Source of the DNA: Rhodanobacteraceae bacterium
GTDB lineage: Bacteria; Pseudomonadota; Gammaproteobacteria; Xanthomonadales; Rhodanobacteraceae
Direction of reading: 5' to 3'
Length of the DNA: 64,000 nucleotides
NCBI GenBank assembly: GCA_030167125.1
Contig: CP126531.1
Coordinates: forward strand, 2,582,578-2,646,577
Shown: positions 33,254 to 41,333 of the stretch, piece by piece
How the letters are laid out: each line of letters begins with the position of its first letter
How positions within the stretch are numbered: position 1 is the first letter of the stretch
Made by a program: the position numbers and the translations under genes
Notes under the pieces: model-generated
Told to the model about the DNA's origin: nothing
The model's database searches: none
What the model saw: only the letters and a program-made list of their open reading frames with translations

Positions 33254-33667
33254 TTATTTGACATTTACAAACATCAACTCGTGTGAATTTGAAGTAATGG
33301 GAAAGAGCCGTTGGCTGCCCATGCGCCAAACGAATTCAAAGGTTGCCCCCGGCTCGACCGATGCGTTGGTGCGCTGAATGCACGTAACATTGCTGCCTTT
33401 GATGGAATACGAACCTGCAAAATAGAATGTTTTGCCGTCTTTAGAAATGCCGACGCCAATTTCCTTCGCTTCTGCCATCGGCTTACCGACAAGTGAGTGA
33501 CTGAAGGCCCAAAAGGGGAATTCCGGGCCTTCCATGTCCACGCGCAACCAAGTGCCATCGTCGAAAAAGCGCCAATGTTGAACAATTGAGCCAACTAAAT
33601 GCGCTCCCCCATGTAGTTCCTCATACGGTATAGACGGTGAACAGTAGTAGCCATCGAACCGGAGCAT
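33254..33667 (-). CDS. Integron cassette gene 1, unknown function
   Basis: 137 residues, nearest to attI and so probably the most recently inserted or best expressed. The sequence is beta-rich (HWRFFDDGTWLRVDMEG; KTFYFAGSYSIKGSNVTCIQ; ATFEFVWRMGSQRLFPITSN), which would suit a lipocalin-like or sandwich fold. There is no signal peptide. I do not recognise a family. Confidence 0.72.
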   Translation of the reverse strand: MLRFDGYYCSPSIPYEELHGGAHLVGSIVQHWRFFDDGTWLRVDMEGPEFPFWAFSHSLVGKPMAEAKEIGVGISKDGKTFYFAGSYSIKGSNVTCIQRTNASVEPGATFEFVWRMGSQRLFPITSNSHELMFVNVK

Positions 33668-33681
33668 GATTGCCTTTAAGT

Positions 33682-33851
33682 GCCTAACTACAAGTCGGTT
33701 TGAAAGTGGAGCATAACTCCACCATCTAATCTTGGCCGCAGGCCGCGCGTCGTCGGAACATTCCTACACGAATCCACGATTTGCACCCCTCGCGCCGCCT
33801 AATCCAGCCGCCTAATCTGGCCACCTTTCCCCAAGGCTGCGGATCGGGCTC
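33682..33851 (-). other. attI region between intI and the first cassette
   Basis: A core site GCCTAAC at 33682-33688 (GTTAGGC in cassette orientation) marks the junction of attI with the first cassette. Further toward intI, GCCGCCTAATC occurs twice in tandem (33794-33804 and 33807-33817). In cassette orientation these read GATTAGGCGGC, close to the core, and may be accessory integrase-binding repeats. A cassette promoter should read leftward from here or from within intI but is not assigned. Confidence 0.7.
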
Positions 33852-34862
33852 ATGCGATCTTCCCACTCGGCACCAGGCGGCGCAAGCGAGGGTTCCGCGG
33901 CGCGTGCGCCGCGTTTGCTGGACCGGATGCGCGCACGCATGCGGCGGCTCGGATTGTCGATCCGCACCGAAGAAGCCTACGTCGGCTGGGTGCGGCGCTT
34001 TATTCTGGCCAACGGCAAGCGGCACCCGCGCGAATTGGGCGCGCGCGAGGTCGAGGCGTTCCTGACACACCTTGCCATGCGTGTGCACGTGTCGGCGTCC
34101 ACGCAGAACCAGGCGCTGTCGGCACTGCTGTTCCTGTACAGGGAAGTGCTGCAGGTCGAATTGCCGTGGATGGAAAACATCCGCCGCGCGAAGAAGCCGG
34201 AACGGCTGCCGGTCGTGTTGAGTCGCGAGGAAGCCGCGGCGCTGCTGGCCGAAATGAATGGCGTGACGTGGCTGATGGCGGGCCTTCTGTACGGTGCGGG
34301 TTTGCGCCTGATGGAATGCGTGCGACTGCGCGTGCAGGACGTGGACTTCGTGCGCCGCGAAATCACGGTTCGGCGCGGCAAGGGCGGCAAGGATCGCCGC
34401 ACGATGTTGCCGGCAATGGTGGTGGATGCGCTGCAAGGCCAGCTCGCCGAAGCACGGCGTACACATGAACGCGACCTTGCCGCGGGCTTCGGCGCGGTCT
34501 GGCTGCCCGATGCGCTGGCCCGAAAATATCCCAACGCCTCGCGCGAATGGGCGTGGCAATACGTGTTCCCGGCTTCGTCGCGAAGCATCGATCCGCGTTC
34601 GGGCGTGGAACGCCGGCATCATCTGGACGAAACCGTGCTGCAGCGCGCGGTCAAGCAGGCCGTGCGGCGCGCGCGCATCGACAAGCCGGCGACTTGCCAC
34701 ACCCTGCGGCATTCGTTCGCGACGCACCTGATCGAAGGCGGCTACGACATCCGCACGGTGCAGGAACTGCTGGGCCACAAGGATGTTTCCACCACGCAGA
34801 TCTACACGCACGTCCTGAACCGCGGCGGGCGCGGCGTGCTGAGTCCGCTGGACAGGAGTTGA
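33852..34862 (+). CDS. intI: Integron integrase (IntI-type tyrosine recombinase)
   Basis: 336 residues. The SAM-like N-terminal domain ([15 protein letters not shown]) is followed by the catalytic domain. Catalytic residues are R152 (GAGLRLMEC), the beta-hairpin lysine in [11 protein letters not shown]283/R286 (CHTLRHSF), H309 ([12 protein letters not shown]) and Y318 (IYTHV). Residues 211-245 ([18 protein letters not shown] and AWQYVFP) are the extra patch found only in integron integrases and needed for attC binding. The full set is intact. ATG 33852 is chosen; no LexA box is evident upstream. Confidence 0.96.
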   Translation: MRSSHSAPGGASEGSAARAPRLLDRMRARMRRLGLSIRTEEAYVGWVRRFILANGKRHPRELGAREVEAFLTHLAMRVHVSASTQNQALSALLFLYREVLQVELPWMENIRRAKKPERLPVVLSREEAAALLAEMNGVTWLMAGLLYGAGLRLMECVRLRVQDVDFVRREITVRRGKGGKDRRTMLPAMVVDALQGQLAEARRTHERDLAAGFGAVWLPDALARKYPNASREWAWQYVFPASSRSIDPRSGVERRHHLDETVLQRAVKQAVRRARIDKPATCHTLRHSFATHLIEGGYDIRTVQELLGHKDVSTTQIYTHVLNRGGRGVLSPLDRS

Positions 34863-34866
34863 GTGC

Positions 34867-35214
34867 TTACGCTGCGCGCAGCAGGAACTCGACTTTCACG
34901 GCATCATACGGAAACACGATCCCCGCACCGGGTACGCGGTCCAGGATGCCCGCGTCGATCAAGGCCGATACGTCCCCGTGGACCGCCTTGACATCGCGAC
35001 CGACGCGTCGCGCGGCCTCGCGAATGGAAACCGGCCCCGCTCCGCACAACGCCTTCAGAAGCTCCCAGCGCTTGGCGGTCAACACGCGCCACAGGATTTC
35101 CTCGCTGGCGAATGCGATGCGTGGGCCACGCGTGGCGCGCCCCTTGTTCCAGGCATTGGCAAAATCCGCGGCGGCATCTTCGGGCCGGCGGACTTCAAGC
35201 GTCACGGTTGTCAT
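34867..35214 (-). CDS. HTH antitoxin/regulator of a TumE-type toxin-antitoxin pair
   Basis: 115 residues from ATG 35214. The C-terminal two thirds form a winged helix (RWELLKALCGAGPVSIREAA, then VGRDVKAVHGDVSALIDAGI), of the MarR/HVO_A0114-like kind that partners DUF6516 proteins. It overlaps the end of the toxin-like gene by 20 bases. It ends 5 bases from the intI stop, convergent with it. It probably binds the toxin and the promoter. Confidence 0.75.
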   Translation of the reverse strand: MTTVTLEVRRPEDAAADFANAWNKGRATRGPRIAFASEEILWRVLTAKRWELLKALCGAGPVSIREAARRVGRDVKAVHGDVSALIDAGILDRVPGAGIVFPYDAVKVEFLLRAA

Positions 35215-35491
35215 GATTCCACCTCTCGATGTCGCGCATGAAATCGGCAAGCAGCTGCTCCGGCGTGGTGAATGCGTAAGCGCTCTGGCGTGAACGCAGG
35301 TGCCGGTGATCGCCCTTGCCGCTTTCATTGTCGTAGCGCAGGACGCATTTTCCGCGCACGACGTAGGCAAGCCGGTATTTGTACGCGTGCGTCGAACCGG
35401 CGACGGGGCGCGGAAGCCGCCACAGCACCAACTCTGCGAAGGAAGTTTCGGCGTACACGACCCGCGTGTGCAGCAACTCGATCGCAGCCAT
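35195..35491 (-). CDS. TumE/DUF6516-family putative toxin
   Basis: 98 residues from ATG 35491 (the open frame extends to 35638). The family is recognised from ELVLWRLPRPVAGSTHAYKY, RLAYVV, LRYDNESGKGDHRHL and YAFTTPEQLLADFMRDIE. DUF6516 proteins occur paired with a small winged-helix gene, as here, and are regarded as toxin components. The biochemical activity is not known to me. Its position directly beside the integron integrase is noteworthy. Confidence 0.75.
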   Translation of the reverse strand: MAAIELLHTRVVYAETSFAELVLWRLPRPVAGSTHAYKYRLAYVVRGKCVLRYDNESGKGDHRHLRSRQSAYAFTTPEQLLADFMRDIERWNHDNRDA

Positions 35492-35632
35492 GTTGGAGAG
35501 GATACCAACACGGTCTGTTGTCGACAAGTCCAACGGACGACGTAAACCCGAAGTGAATTGCAACGAGGCAACGCGCATGCCGCACCGCCCTTCCGCGTAC
35601 ACTTGCGCGACTTTTCCGCCGAAGCCAAGGCC

Positions 35633-36442
35633 ATGCACGACCTTCTGAACGTCATCCTGCTCGGCATCATCGAGGGCATCACCGAGTTCCTGCCGATCTC
35701 ATCGACAGGCCATCTGCTGATCGCCGAACACTGGCTGGGCGCGCGTTCGGACTTGTTCAACGTCGGCATCCAGGCCGGCGCGATCCTGGCGATCACGCTG
35801 GTGTACTGGCAGCGCATCTGGCAGCTGCTCACGCAATGGCGCGATCCGGGCACGCGCGATTACCTGTTCAAGCTGATCGTCGCGTTCCTGATCACCTGCG
35901 TGCTGGGCTTGATCGTTACGCACTACGGCTTCAAGTTGCCCGAGACGATCACGCCGATCGCGTGGGCGCTGGTGATCGGCGGCTTCTGGATGATTGCGGC
36001 GGAACAAGCGGCTGCACGCATGCCGGATCGCACGAAGGTGACGTGGCCGGTCGCGATCATGGTCGGCATCGCGCAGATGGTGGCGGGCGCGTTTCCTGGC
36101 ACCTCGCGTTCGGGCGCGACGATCTTCGCGGCGATGTTGTTCGGCACGTCCAACCGCCCCGCCGCCACCGAGTTCGCGTTCCTGGTCGGCATTCCGACGA
36201 TGTATGCGGCAACCGCCTACGAGTTGTTCAAGGTGTGGCATGGCGGCGGCGCGGCGCACGAGGATTGGCGCGCGCTGGTCATCGGCTTCATCGTATCGCT
36301 GATCGTCGCGTTCATCGCGGTGAAGTGGCTGCTGCGCTACATCCGCACGCACCGCTTCACCGCGTTCGCGGTGTACCGCATCCTGCTGGGCGCGGTGTTG
36401 CTGGGCGCGATCTACGCGGGGTGGTTGCAGAACATCGCGTAA
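35633..36442 (+). CDS. uppP: Undecaprenyl-diphosphatase
   Basis: 269 residues from ATG 35633. It dephosphorylates undecaprenyl pyrophosphate to recycle the lipid carrier of peptidoglycan synthesis and gives bacitracin tolerance. Signatures are LLGIIEGITEFLPISSTGHL near the N-terminus and AGAFPGTSRSGATI in the middle (catalytic Ser/Arg region). About eight membrane helices are expected. Length is normal. It is a single gene. Confidence 0.96.
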   Translation: MHDLLNVILLGIIEGITEFLPISSTGHLLIAEHWLGARSDLFNVGIQAGAILAITLVYWQRIWQLLTQWRDPGTRDYLFKLIVAFLITCVLGLIVTHYGFKLPETITPIAWALVIGGFWMIAAEQAAARMPDRTKVTWPVAIMVGIAQMVAGAFPGTSRSGATIFAAMLFGTSNRPAATEFAFLVGIPTMYAATAYELFKVWHGGGAAHEDWRALVIGFIVSLIVAFIAVKWLLRYIRTHRFTAFAVYRILLGAVLLGAIYAGWLQNIA

Positions 36443-36519
36443 TCCGATCCGCGCGATCCACCGGACCCCCATCCGGCCTGCGGCCACCTTCCCCCGCAAG
36501 CTGGGGAAGGAAAATCATC
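36443..36519. repeat. Short palindromic intergenic repeat (family B-like)
   Basis: The gap between uppP and the convergent hydroxylase gene holds CCACCTTCCCCCGCAAGCTGGGGAAGG, a variant of the CTCTCCCGCAAGCGGGAGAG hairpin. It may terminate both transcripts. Confidence 0.55.
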
Positions 36520-37848
36520 TCAATCTTTCGGAGGCGCCGGGACCCTCGCAGCCTGGTTGAAATCGCCGATGCCGCCGACCAGCAGCGCCACGGCCTCGCG
36601 TTCCGCGTCGGTGAGATCGGGATGCCAGGAATCCAGGATCATCACCGCGCGCAGCTTGTCGCTGCGGTTCCAGGCTTCGTGCTCGAACGTATCGTCGAAG
36701 GTGACGCAGCGGCCTTCCTGCCACGCGTGTTCAATGCCGCCCACGCTGATCGCGCAATCTTCCGGAATGATCAGCGGCAGGTGCGTGACCAGCCGCGTGT
36801 TGGTGACGCCGTGATGTTTGAGGATGTGCGAGCCAGGCGTCAGGATCGAGAACAGCACTTCCGGCGCGTGGCCACGGATGTGCACCAGCGGCAGCGCGTT
36901 GAGGATTCCGGTGGTGCGCGGACAACGGCGCGCGTTCTGTTCGAACACTTCGCCGTGGCGGTGGAAGAAGAACGAGTTCCACTCCGCCTTGCCGCGCGTG
37001 CCGGCAAGCAGGTTCTGCTGCTTCAGCAGCGTGTTGTCGTTGGTGCCGAGGAACGGTTCCACGCCGACGGGTTCGTCCAGCACCGCCAGCAATTCATCGC
37101 GGATGGTGGCGGTGTGTTTTTCCAGTTCGGCATGCCACGGAAAAAGCTCGCGCGGATAGTACGGCGTCGCGGTGAGGCCTGGCACGTAGAAGAACTTGCA
37201 GAACTGGCGCGGGTCGGGATAGTTGGCCGGCCGGTCGCCGAGATAAATCTCCAAGCCCTGCTCGATGCGCGCCAGCGACGCGGCGCCATGCTTGTCGCGC
37301 AGCGGTTGCAGCAGGTCCATGAAGATGCGCTTGCGGTGCGTGTCGACGAACGCGATCGCGTGCTTCACCGCGGGGCGCAGCCCCGGCGGCGTGGTCATGT
37401 CGTTGCGCCACTGGCCGTGGCTCTGCGCCGCCGACAATGCGCCGAAATAATTGACGGTCGCCTCGTCCGCGCGGCCCAGTTGTTCCAGCGCGGCGCCGCG
37501 ATGCAGGCGCGACGCGAAGTGCATCGGATCGAGGCCCAGCGCGCGGTCGAACGCATCCAGCGCGTCGTCGGCGCGGCGCTGTGCCAGGTGCACGACGCCG
37601 AGGTTCTTCCAGATTTCGGGTTCGACCGGATTGACGCGCGCGGCGTGTTCGAGGTCGCGCTGCGCGGATGCCAGTTCACCGCGCGCGAGCGCGCACATCG
37701 CCACGAAGTTCAATGCTTCCGGCGTGTCGGACGCGGTTTTCAGGATGTCGCGGTAAACCGCTTCGGCGTCCGCGATGCGGTGCTGCGCCGCGTGCGCGCG
37801 CGCCTGGAGGATGCGCGCTTCGTCGGCGTGTGCTGCCTGGGTATTCAT
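36520..37848 (-). CDS. TPR protein with aspartyl/asparaginyl beta-hydroxylase domain
   Basis: 442 residues. About four tetratricopeptide repeats occupy residues 5-145 (IADAEAVYRDILKTASDTPE; GVVHLAQRRADDALDAFDRA). The C-terminal 200 residues are an Asp/Asn beta-hydroxylase: HIRGHAPEVLFSILTPGSHI, KHHGVTNTRLVTHLPL, GGIEHAWQEGR, FDDTFEHEAWN, ending in SWHPDLTDAE. The His/Asp/His iron ligands and the Arg for 2-oxoglutarate appear to be present. It should hydroxylate a protein or lipid substrate with the TPR part for binding. The target is unknown. Confidence 0.88.
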   Translation of the reverse strand: MNTQAAHADEARILQARAHAAQHRIADAEAVYRDILKTASDTPEALNFVAMCALARGELASAQRDLEHAARVNPVEPEIWKNLGVVHLAQRRADDALDAFDRALGLDPMHFASRLHRGAALEQLGRADEATVNYFGALSAAQSHGQWRNDMTTPPGLRPAVKHAIAFVDTHRKRIFMDLLQPLRDKHGAASLARIEQGLEIYLGDRPANYPDPRQFCKFFYVPGLTATPYYPRELFPWHAELEKHTATIRDELLAVLDEPVGVEPFLGTNDNTLLKQQNLLAGTRGKAEWNSFFFHRHGEVFEQNARRCPRTTGILNALPLVHIRGHAPEVLFSILTPGSHILKHHGVTNTRLVTHLPLIIPEDCAISVGGIEHAWQEGRCVTFDDTFEHEAWNRSDKLRAVMILDSWHPDLTDAEREAVALLVGGIGDFNQAARVPAPPKD

Positions 37849-37908
37849 CCGCCTAGTTTGCCGCGTTCGCGCGGCGAGCGCTTGACCGGGATCATCACCA
37901 TGCTCCGC

Positions 37909-38166
37909 GCTTTTCCTCCCCCTTCCAACGGAAGGGCGGAGCGCAGCGAACGCGCGCGCAGCGCGAGAGAGGGGGTGTTACCCGGGACACGAAGCCATTC
38001 CACCGACGTCTCGCTCTTCTCCTCCCCCTTCCAAAGGAAGGGCGGAGCGCAGCGAACGCGCGCGCAGCGCGAGAGGGGGATGGCTGTTGATCCGCGTTGT
38101 AAAGCCATCCCCCCGACGCTTCGCGTCGACCCCCTTCGTTCCGAAGGGGGTCAAGCCCAGGCTTCG
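37909..38166. repeat. Array of palindromic repeats, family A copy 2
   Basis: The 348-base gap holds two near-identical direct copies of CCCCCTTCCAACGGAAGGGCGGAGCGCAGCGAACGC (about 37917 and 38027) plus a closing unit with GACCCCCTTCGTTCCGAAGGGGGTC. The two direct copies are about 110 bases apart. No gene is seen. Confidence 0.75.
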
Positions 38167-38196
38167 CATCTCCCCAAGGGCGCGCCGCGCTGCCTC

Positions 38197-39363
38197 CTAT
38201 CGTTCGACCATCTTCGCGAACCATTCCCAGCCGGGCGTCCACTCCGCGACCAGCTTCACGCAAGTCAGCAGTGGTACCGCCAGCAACGCGCCGGGGATGC
38301 CCCACATCCACGCCCAGATCAGCAGCCAGATCAGGATCGCGACCGGCGACAGGCGCATGCGGCTGCCCATCACCATCGGCGTCACCACGTTGCCTTCCAG
38401 CATCGCCAGCACCGCGAAACTGGCCGCCGGCAGCAGCGCGTGCGCGGGATCGTGGAAGGTGAGCAGTCCGACCACGATCAGCAGCAGCGTCGTGGTGATG
38501 CCGCCGATGTAGGGCATGAAGTTGAGCAGCGTGGCGACACCGCCCCACAGCAGCGGATCGGGCATCTTCCATGCCCACAGGATCAGCGCGGTGAGGCCGC
38601 CCAGGCAGCAGTTGATGATGGTGACGGTGAGGAGATAACGCGAAAGTTCCGCCTGGATGCCGCGCACCACGCGCGCGGCGATGCGCCGGTAACGGAAGCG
38701 TGGCGACGCGGTCACCAGCCGCGCGCGCATCTGGTCGCCGTAGGTCAGGAAGAAGAACACCAGCAGCACAACGGTCAAGGTGTCCGCCAGCGCGCGCGGC
38801 GCCGCCTGCAACACACTGCCGAAGGAGAACGTCGGCGCCGGCGCCGCCTGCACGGTCGGCGCGGATGCCACCACGCCCATGCCCGCCAGCGAACGCGACG
38901 CGGCGTGGCTGACTTCGGTCAGAGGTTGCGCCATCCGGTGCAACCGATAGCCGACGTCGCGCATCACCGTGGGCGCCTGCCGGATCCATTGCGTGGCGGG
39001 CGTACTCAACGCATTCACGGTCGCGCCGACGCCCACGCCCAGCAGCAGCATCAGCAGGATGCTGCCGAGCATGCGCGGCACGTGCGCGCGCGCGAGGCCG
39101 GCGACGATGGGATTCAACCCCAATGCGATGAACGCGGCCAGCAACAGCGGAATCAGCAGCGGACTCGCGAAGATCAGCGCGCCCGCGATCGCCAGCAACA
39201 TCAATACCGTCAGCGGCAGACGCAGCGCGCGCAGTCGGCGATCGCGGCGGCGCTGCGAAGAGGTCTGCTTTTTCTTGCCGCCACCGGCCGGCCGCGGCGA
39301 CTTGTTCGACAACTTGCGGGCGGCGATCTGGGCGGGCGTCGGAAGCGAAATCGGCGGCGGCAT
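38197..39363 (-). CDS. AI-2E family transporter (PerM-like permease)
   Basis: 388 residues. The basic N-terminus is followed by paired hydrophobic helices (LTVLMLLAIAGALIFASPLL; LIPLLLAAFIALGLNPIV), a long soluble stretch (about residues 140-210), and a membrane C-terminal half with GGLTALILWAWKMPDPLLWG and LNFMPYIGGI typical of the family. Members export small molecules or act as Na+/H+ antiporters, so AI-2 itself is not implied. It is a single gene flanked by repeats. Confidence 0.88.
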   Translation of the reverse strand: MPPPISLPTPAQIAARKLSNKSPRPAGGGKKKQTSSQRRRDRRLRALRLPLTVLMLLAIAGALIFASPLLIPLLLAAFIALGLNPIVAGLARAHVPRMLGSILLMLLLGVGVGATVNALSTPATQWIRQAPTVMRDVGYRLHRMAQPLTEVSHAASRSLAGMGVVASAPTVQAAPAPTFSFGSVLQAAPRALADTLTVVLLVFFFLTYGDQMRARLVTASPRFRYRRIAARVVRGIQAELSRYLLTVTIINCCLGGLTALILWAWKMPDPLLWGGVATLLNFMPYIGGITTTLLLIVVGLLTFHDPAHALLPAASFAVLAMLEGNVVTPMVMGSRMRLSPVAILIWLLIWAWMWGIPGALLAVPLLTCVKLVAEWTPGWEWFAKMVER

Positions 39364-39420
39364 GTTGGCGTTTCCCCTGCGCGATCGGCGATGCCGTCAG
39401 TTTAGCCTTGCGCTCGCCGC

Positions 39421-39675
39421 TCAGATGGACAGGTATTGCCGGACCAGTTGCCAGGCGGGGCCGGTGGCGATGCGCATGCCGGTGCGGATGAGGCCGCTGC
39501 CGACGCGCAGTTGCGACAGCACGAAACCGATGCCCGCCGCACCCGCCAGAACGGGCATGGGGTGCGCTTGGTACGCGCCGATCACCTCGCCGACCGCGCC
39601 GCGCAAGTCGTCACGCGCGAGCCGGCTGGCGGCGAGCGCGCGTTGGCGTTCCTTCAAAGTGCGCCAATAGTTCAC
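39421..39675 (-). CDS. Small YqjK-like membrane-associated protein
   Basis: 84 residues. The helical, basic N-terminus (TLKERQRALAASRLARDDLR) is followed by a weakly hydrophobic segment (HPMPVLAGAAGIGFVLSQL). Position and pattern match YqjK, the third gene of the enteric yqjD-yqjE-yqjK operon, although sequence identity looks low. It overlaps the YqjE-like gene by 4 bases (ATGA). Confidence 0.6.
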   Translation of the reverse strand: MNYWRTLKERQRALAASRLARDDLRGAVGEVIGAYQAHPMPVLAGAAGIGFVLSQLRVGSGLIRTGMRIATGPAWQLVRQYLSI

Positions 39676-40157
39676 GGCGTCTTCTCCTCGCGCGGCGGCG
39701 AAGCGTGCTGGAAACGCTCGACATGCCCGCGCAATTCATTGCCCAGCGCGTGCAGCTCGATGCGCGTCGCCGGAAAACTGGCGTGGCGGATCGCGCGCTT
39801 GATCGCGGCCCAGATCACCGTCACCAGGATCAGGTGCAGCACCACCAGCAAGCCCAGCGCGATGCCGACGGAACCGGTGGCCTTCATGAAGGCCCAGCCG
39901 ATCAGCGCGACCACGCACGCCCACAGCGACACCGAAAACGCGACCAGCGCGACGCTGCCGAGGAACACCACCGCGACGCTGGCGCGCAGCACGCGCAGCT
40001 CGCTGACGATCAAGGCCGTCAGCGCGGTGGCGACACGCCGCAGCGCCTGCAGCAAATCCGCGCCCGCGGTGAACACCGCGCCGAACGCGGGACCGGCTTC
40101 GGCGCCGCTGCCGCGGGCCGGGGCCTCTTCGGCGCGCGCTTCCGTGTCGACGCCCAC
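39672..40157 (-). CDS. Phage-holin-like inner-membrane protein, YqjE family
   Basis: 161 residues from GTG 40157, which has AGGA nine bases upstream; the frame is open to 40352. Two long hydrophobic helices (VAVVFLGSVALVAFSVSLWA; VGIALGLLVVLHLILVTVIW) follow an amphipathic helix (ALTALIVSELRVLR), the Phage_holin_3_6/YqjE layout. The C-terminal tail is charged. It lies between the YqjD-like and YqjK-like genes. Confidence 0.7.
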   Translation of the reverse strand: MGVDTEARAEEAPARGSGAEAGPAFGAVFTAGADLLQALRRVATALTALIVSELRVLRASVAVVFLGSVALVAFSVSLWACVVALIGWAFMKATGSVGIALGLLVVLHLILVTVIWAAIKRAIRHASFPATRIELHALGNELRGHVERFQHASPPREEKTP

Positions 40158-40189
40158 GATGTCGTCCTGACTTCGCCTGGGTTCGCGCG

Positions 40190-40564
40190 TCAGCGGCGCG
40201 GGCCGAGCAACCGGCCGAGCAGCCAGCCGGCCGCCAGCGCGATCGCCACCGACTGCACCGGTTTCTCGCGCACGAAGTCGCGCACGTTGTCCAGCGCATC
40301 GTCGGCGCGGTCGCGCGCGCGCGACGCGAGTTCGGCGCCGCGGTCGCGCCACTCGCCGGCCTTGTCGGCGGCGCGTTCCGCACCGCGGGCGCTGGCGTCG
40401 GTGGCGCGGTGCAGGCCGGACTCCACCTTGTCCGCGGCGGCGTCGAATTTTTCCTTGGCGCCGCTGACGGCGTTGGACGTGCCTTCCTTCACGCGCGCGG
40501 CGGTGCGTTCGATGCGCTCGTGTGCCCCGTTGCGTACCTGTTCGTTGCTCATGTCCTGGCTCAT
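40190..40564 (-). CDS. DUF883 (YqjD/ElaB) family protein
   Basis: 124 residues from ATG 40564 (AGGAG seven bases before). A long charged amphipathic helix with Ala/Lys/Asp repeats (VSGAKEKFDAAADKVESGLH) ends in one C-terminal membrane anchor (PVQSVAIALAAGWLLGRLLG) with final basic residues. YqjD and ElaB of E. coli are tail-anchored proteins that bind ribosomes in stationary phase. It is first in a three-gene operon. Confidence 0.85.
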   Translation of the reverse strand: MSQDMSNEQVRNGAHERIERTAARVKEGTSNAVSGAKEKFDAAADKVESGLHRATDASARGAERAADKAGEWRDRGAELASRARDRADDALDNVRDFVREKPVQSVAIALAAGWLLGRLLGPRR

Positions 40565-40589
40565 CTCGCTTCTCCTGGGTGGCACCGTG

Positions 40590-41219
40590 TCAATGCACGG
40601 CGGGATTCAAACTGTAGGTGCCGATGATTTCGGCTTGGCTCAATACATGACCGCGCAACGCGGCTTGCAGTTCCGCCCAGCCGAACGGCTGCGGCAGGTC
40701 CAGCCGCGCGACATCCAGCGCGTACACGCGGAAGCAATAGTGGTGCAGCAGCGCATCGTTCCACGGCGGGCACGGGCCGTCGTAGCCGAGGTAGTCGCCG
40801 GCCATGCCGGGATCGGAGGCGAACCAGCCCGTGTAATCGTTGCGTCCCTGGCGCGAACCGGCCGGCCCTTTCGGATCGCGCTTGCCGTGCGGCGTGATGC
40901 CGTCGCTGCACGCGCCTTCCGCGATGGTGTCGCAGGTGGGCGGAATGTCGACCATCAGCCAGTGCGCGAAATCGACGCGCGGCAAGTCGGCGGGCACCGT
41001 GCGGCCCTCCTTGTTGACGTCATCGCCGCGGCTGGGCACGTCGCTGTCGATGCAGACCAGCGCGAACGACTTGGTGTCGGCGGGCGCGTCGTGCCACGCG
41101 AGATGCGGATTGAGGTTGTCCGACAGCACGCAGTGCTCGCCATGCTCGCCGCGCCTGCCGAACGCGAACGCCGCCGGGATTGCGGCGTTGTTGCGAAAGC
41201 TGTCACTGCGGATTTGCAT
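40590..41219 (-). CDS. YbhB/YbcL-type PEBP (Raf kinase inhibitor-like) protein
   Basis: 209 residues. The PEBP signatures are present: SDNLNPHLAWHDAPADTKSF, CIDSDVPSRGDD, FAHWLMVDIPP, YDGPCPPWND and HHYCFRVYALDV. The bacterial family has an unclear ligand. No signal peptide is seen. It lies upstream of the DUF883 gene by 25 bases and downstream of a family D repeat. Confidence 0.9.
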   Translation of the reverse strand: MQIRSDSFRNNAAIPAAFAFGRRGEHGEHCVLSDNLNPHLAWHDAPADTKSFALVCIDSDVPSRGDDVNKEGRTVPADLPRVDFAHWLMVDIPPTCDTIAEGACSDGITPHGKRDPKGPAGSRQGRNDYTGWFASDPGMAGDYLGYDGPCPPWNDALLHHYCFRVYALDVARLDLPQPFGWAELQAALRGHVLSQAEIIGTYSLNPAVH

Positions 41220-41259
41220 TTTCGATCGGGACTCGGTGGGTTCGAAAGAACTTCGCGAA

Positions 41260-41333
41260 GCGGCTGTTGTGAAAGTCAGGCCACGGAGCTCTGGCCATGG
41301 ATGGCGGCTCTATGGCCGAGGTGACATCGGAAA
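41260..41333 (-). repeat. Two-hairpin dispersed repeat, family D copy 4 (partial)
   Basis: Reverse orientation. It contains the conserved right half: GACATCACCTCGGCCAT-like, then TGGCCTGACTTTCACAACAGCCGC, with an insertion of about 20 bases inside the GGCC palindrome. The left GCGATC hairpin is not recognisable. Confidence 0.65.

Larger units (their letters stand above)
31259..34862. mobile_element. Chromosomal integron: intI, attI region and four gene cassettes
   Basis: The integrase gene points right, and the cassettes extend to the left of its start, as in all integrons. Cassette order from attI: unknown gene 33254-33667, unknown gene 32781-33173, unknown gene 32179-32682, and a cassette with a membrane protein (31329-31607) plus reversed brnT-brnA. 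attC sites at 33191-33248, 32689-32778, 32128-32184 and about 31259-31328 separate them. Cassette DNA looks more AT-rich than the flanks. All intI catalytic residues are intact, so it may be active. Confidence 0.93.

Noticed and set aside
33726..34811. Minus-strand open frame of 361 codons opposite intI
   Set aside because: Antisense to an intact integrase with all catalytic residues; the product is His/Arg-rich shadow text.
34867..35853. Long minus-strand frame of 328 codons next to intI
   Set aside because: Only its last 115 codons match the winged-helix antitoxin; the rest is antisense to uppP and out of frame with the DUF6516 gene.
37909..38166. Possible CRISPR-like array from tandem similar units
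   Set aside because: Only two direct copies about 110 bases apart, each an internal palindrome, with no spacer regularity and no cas genes.
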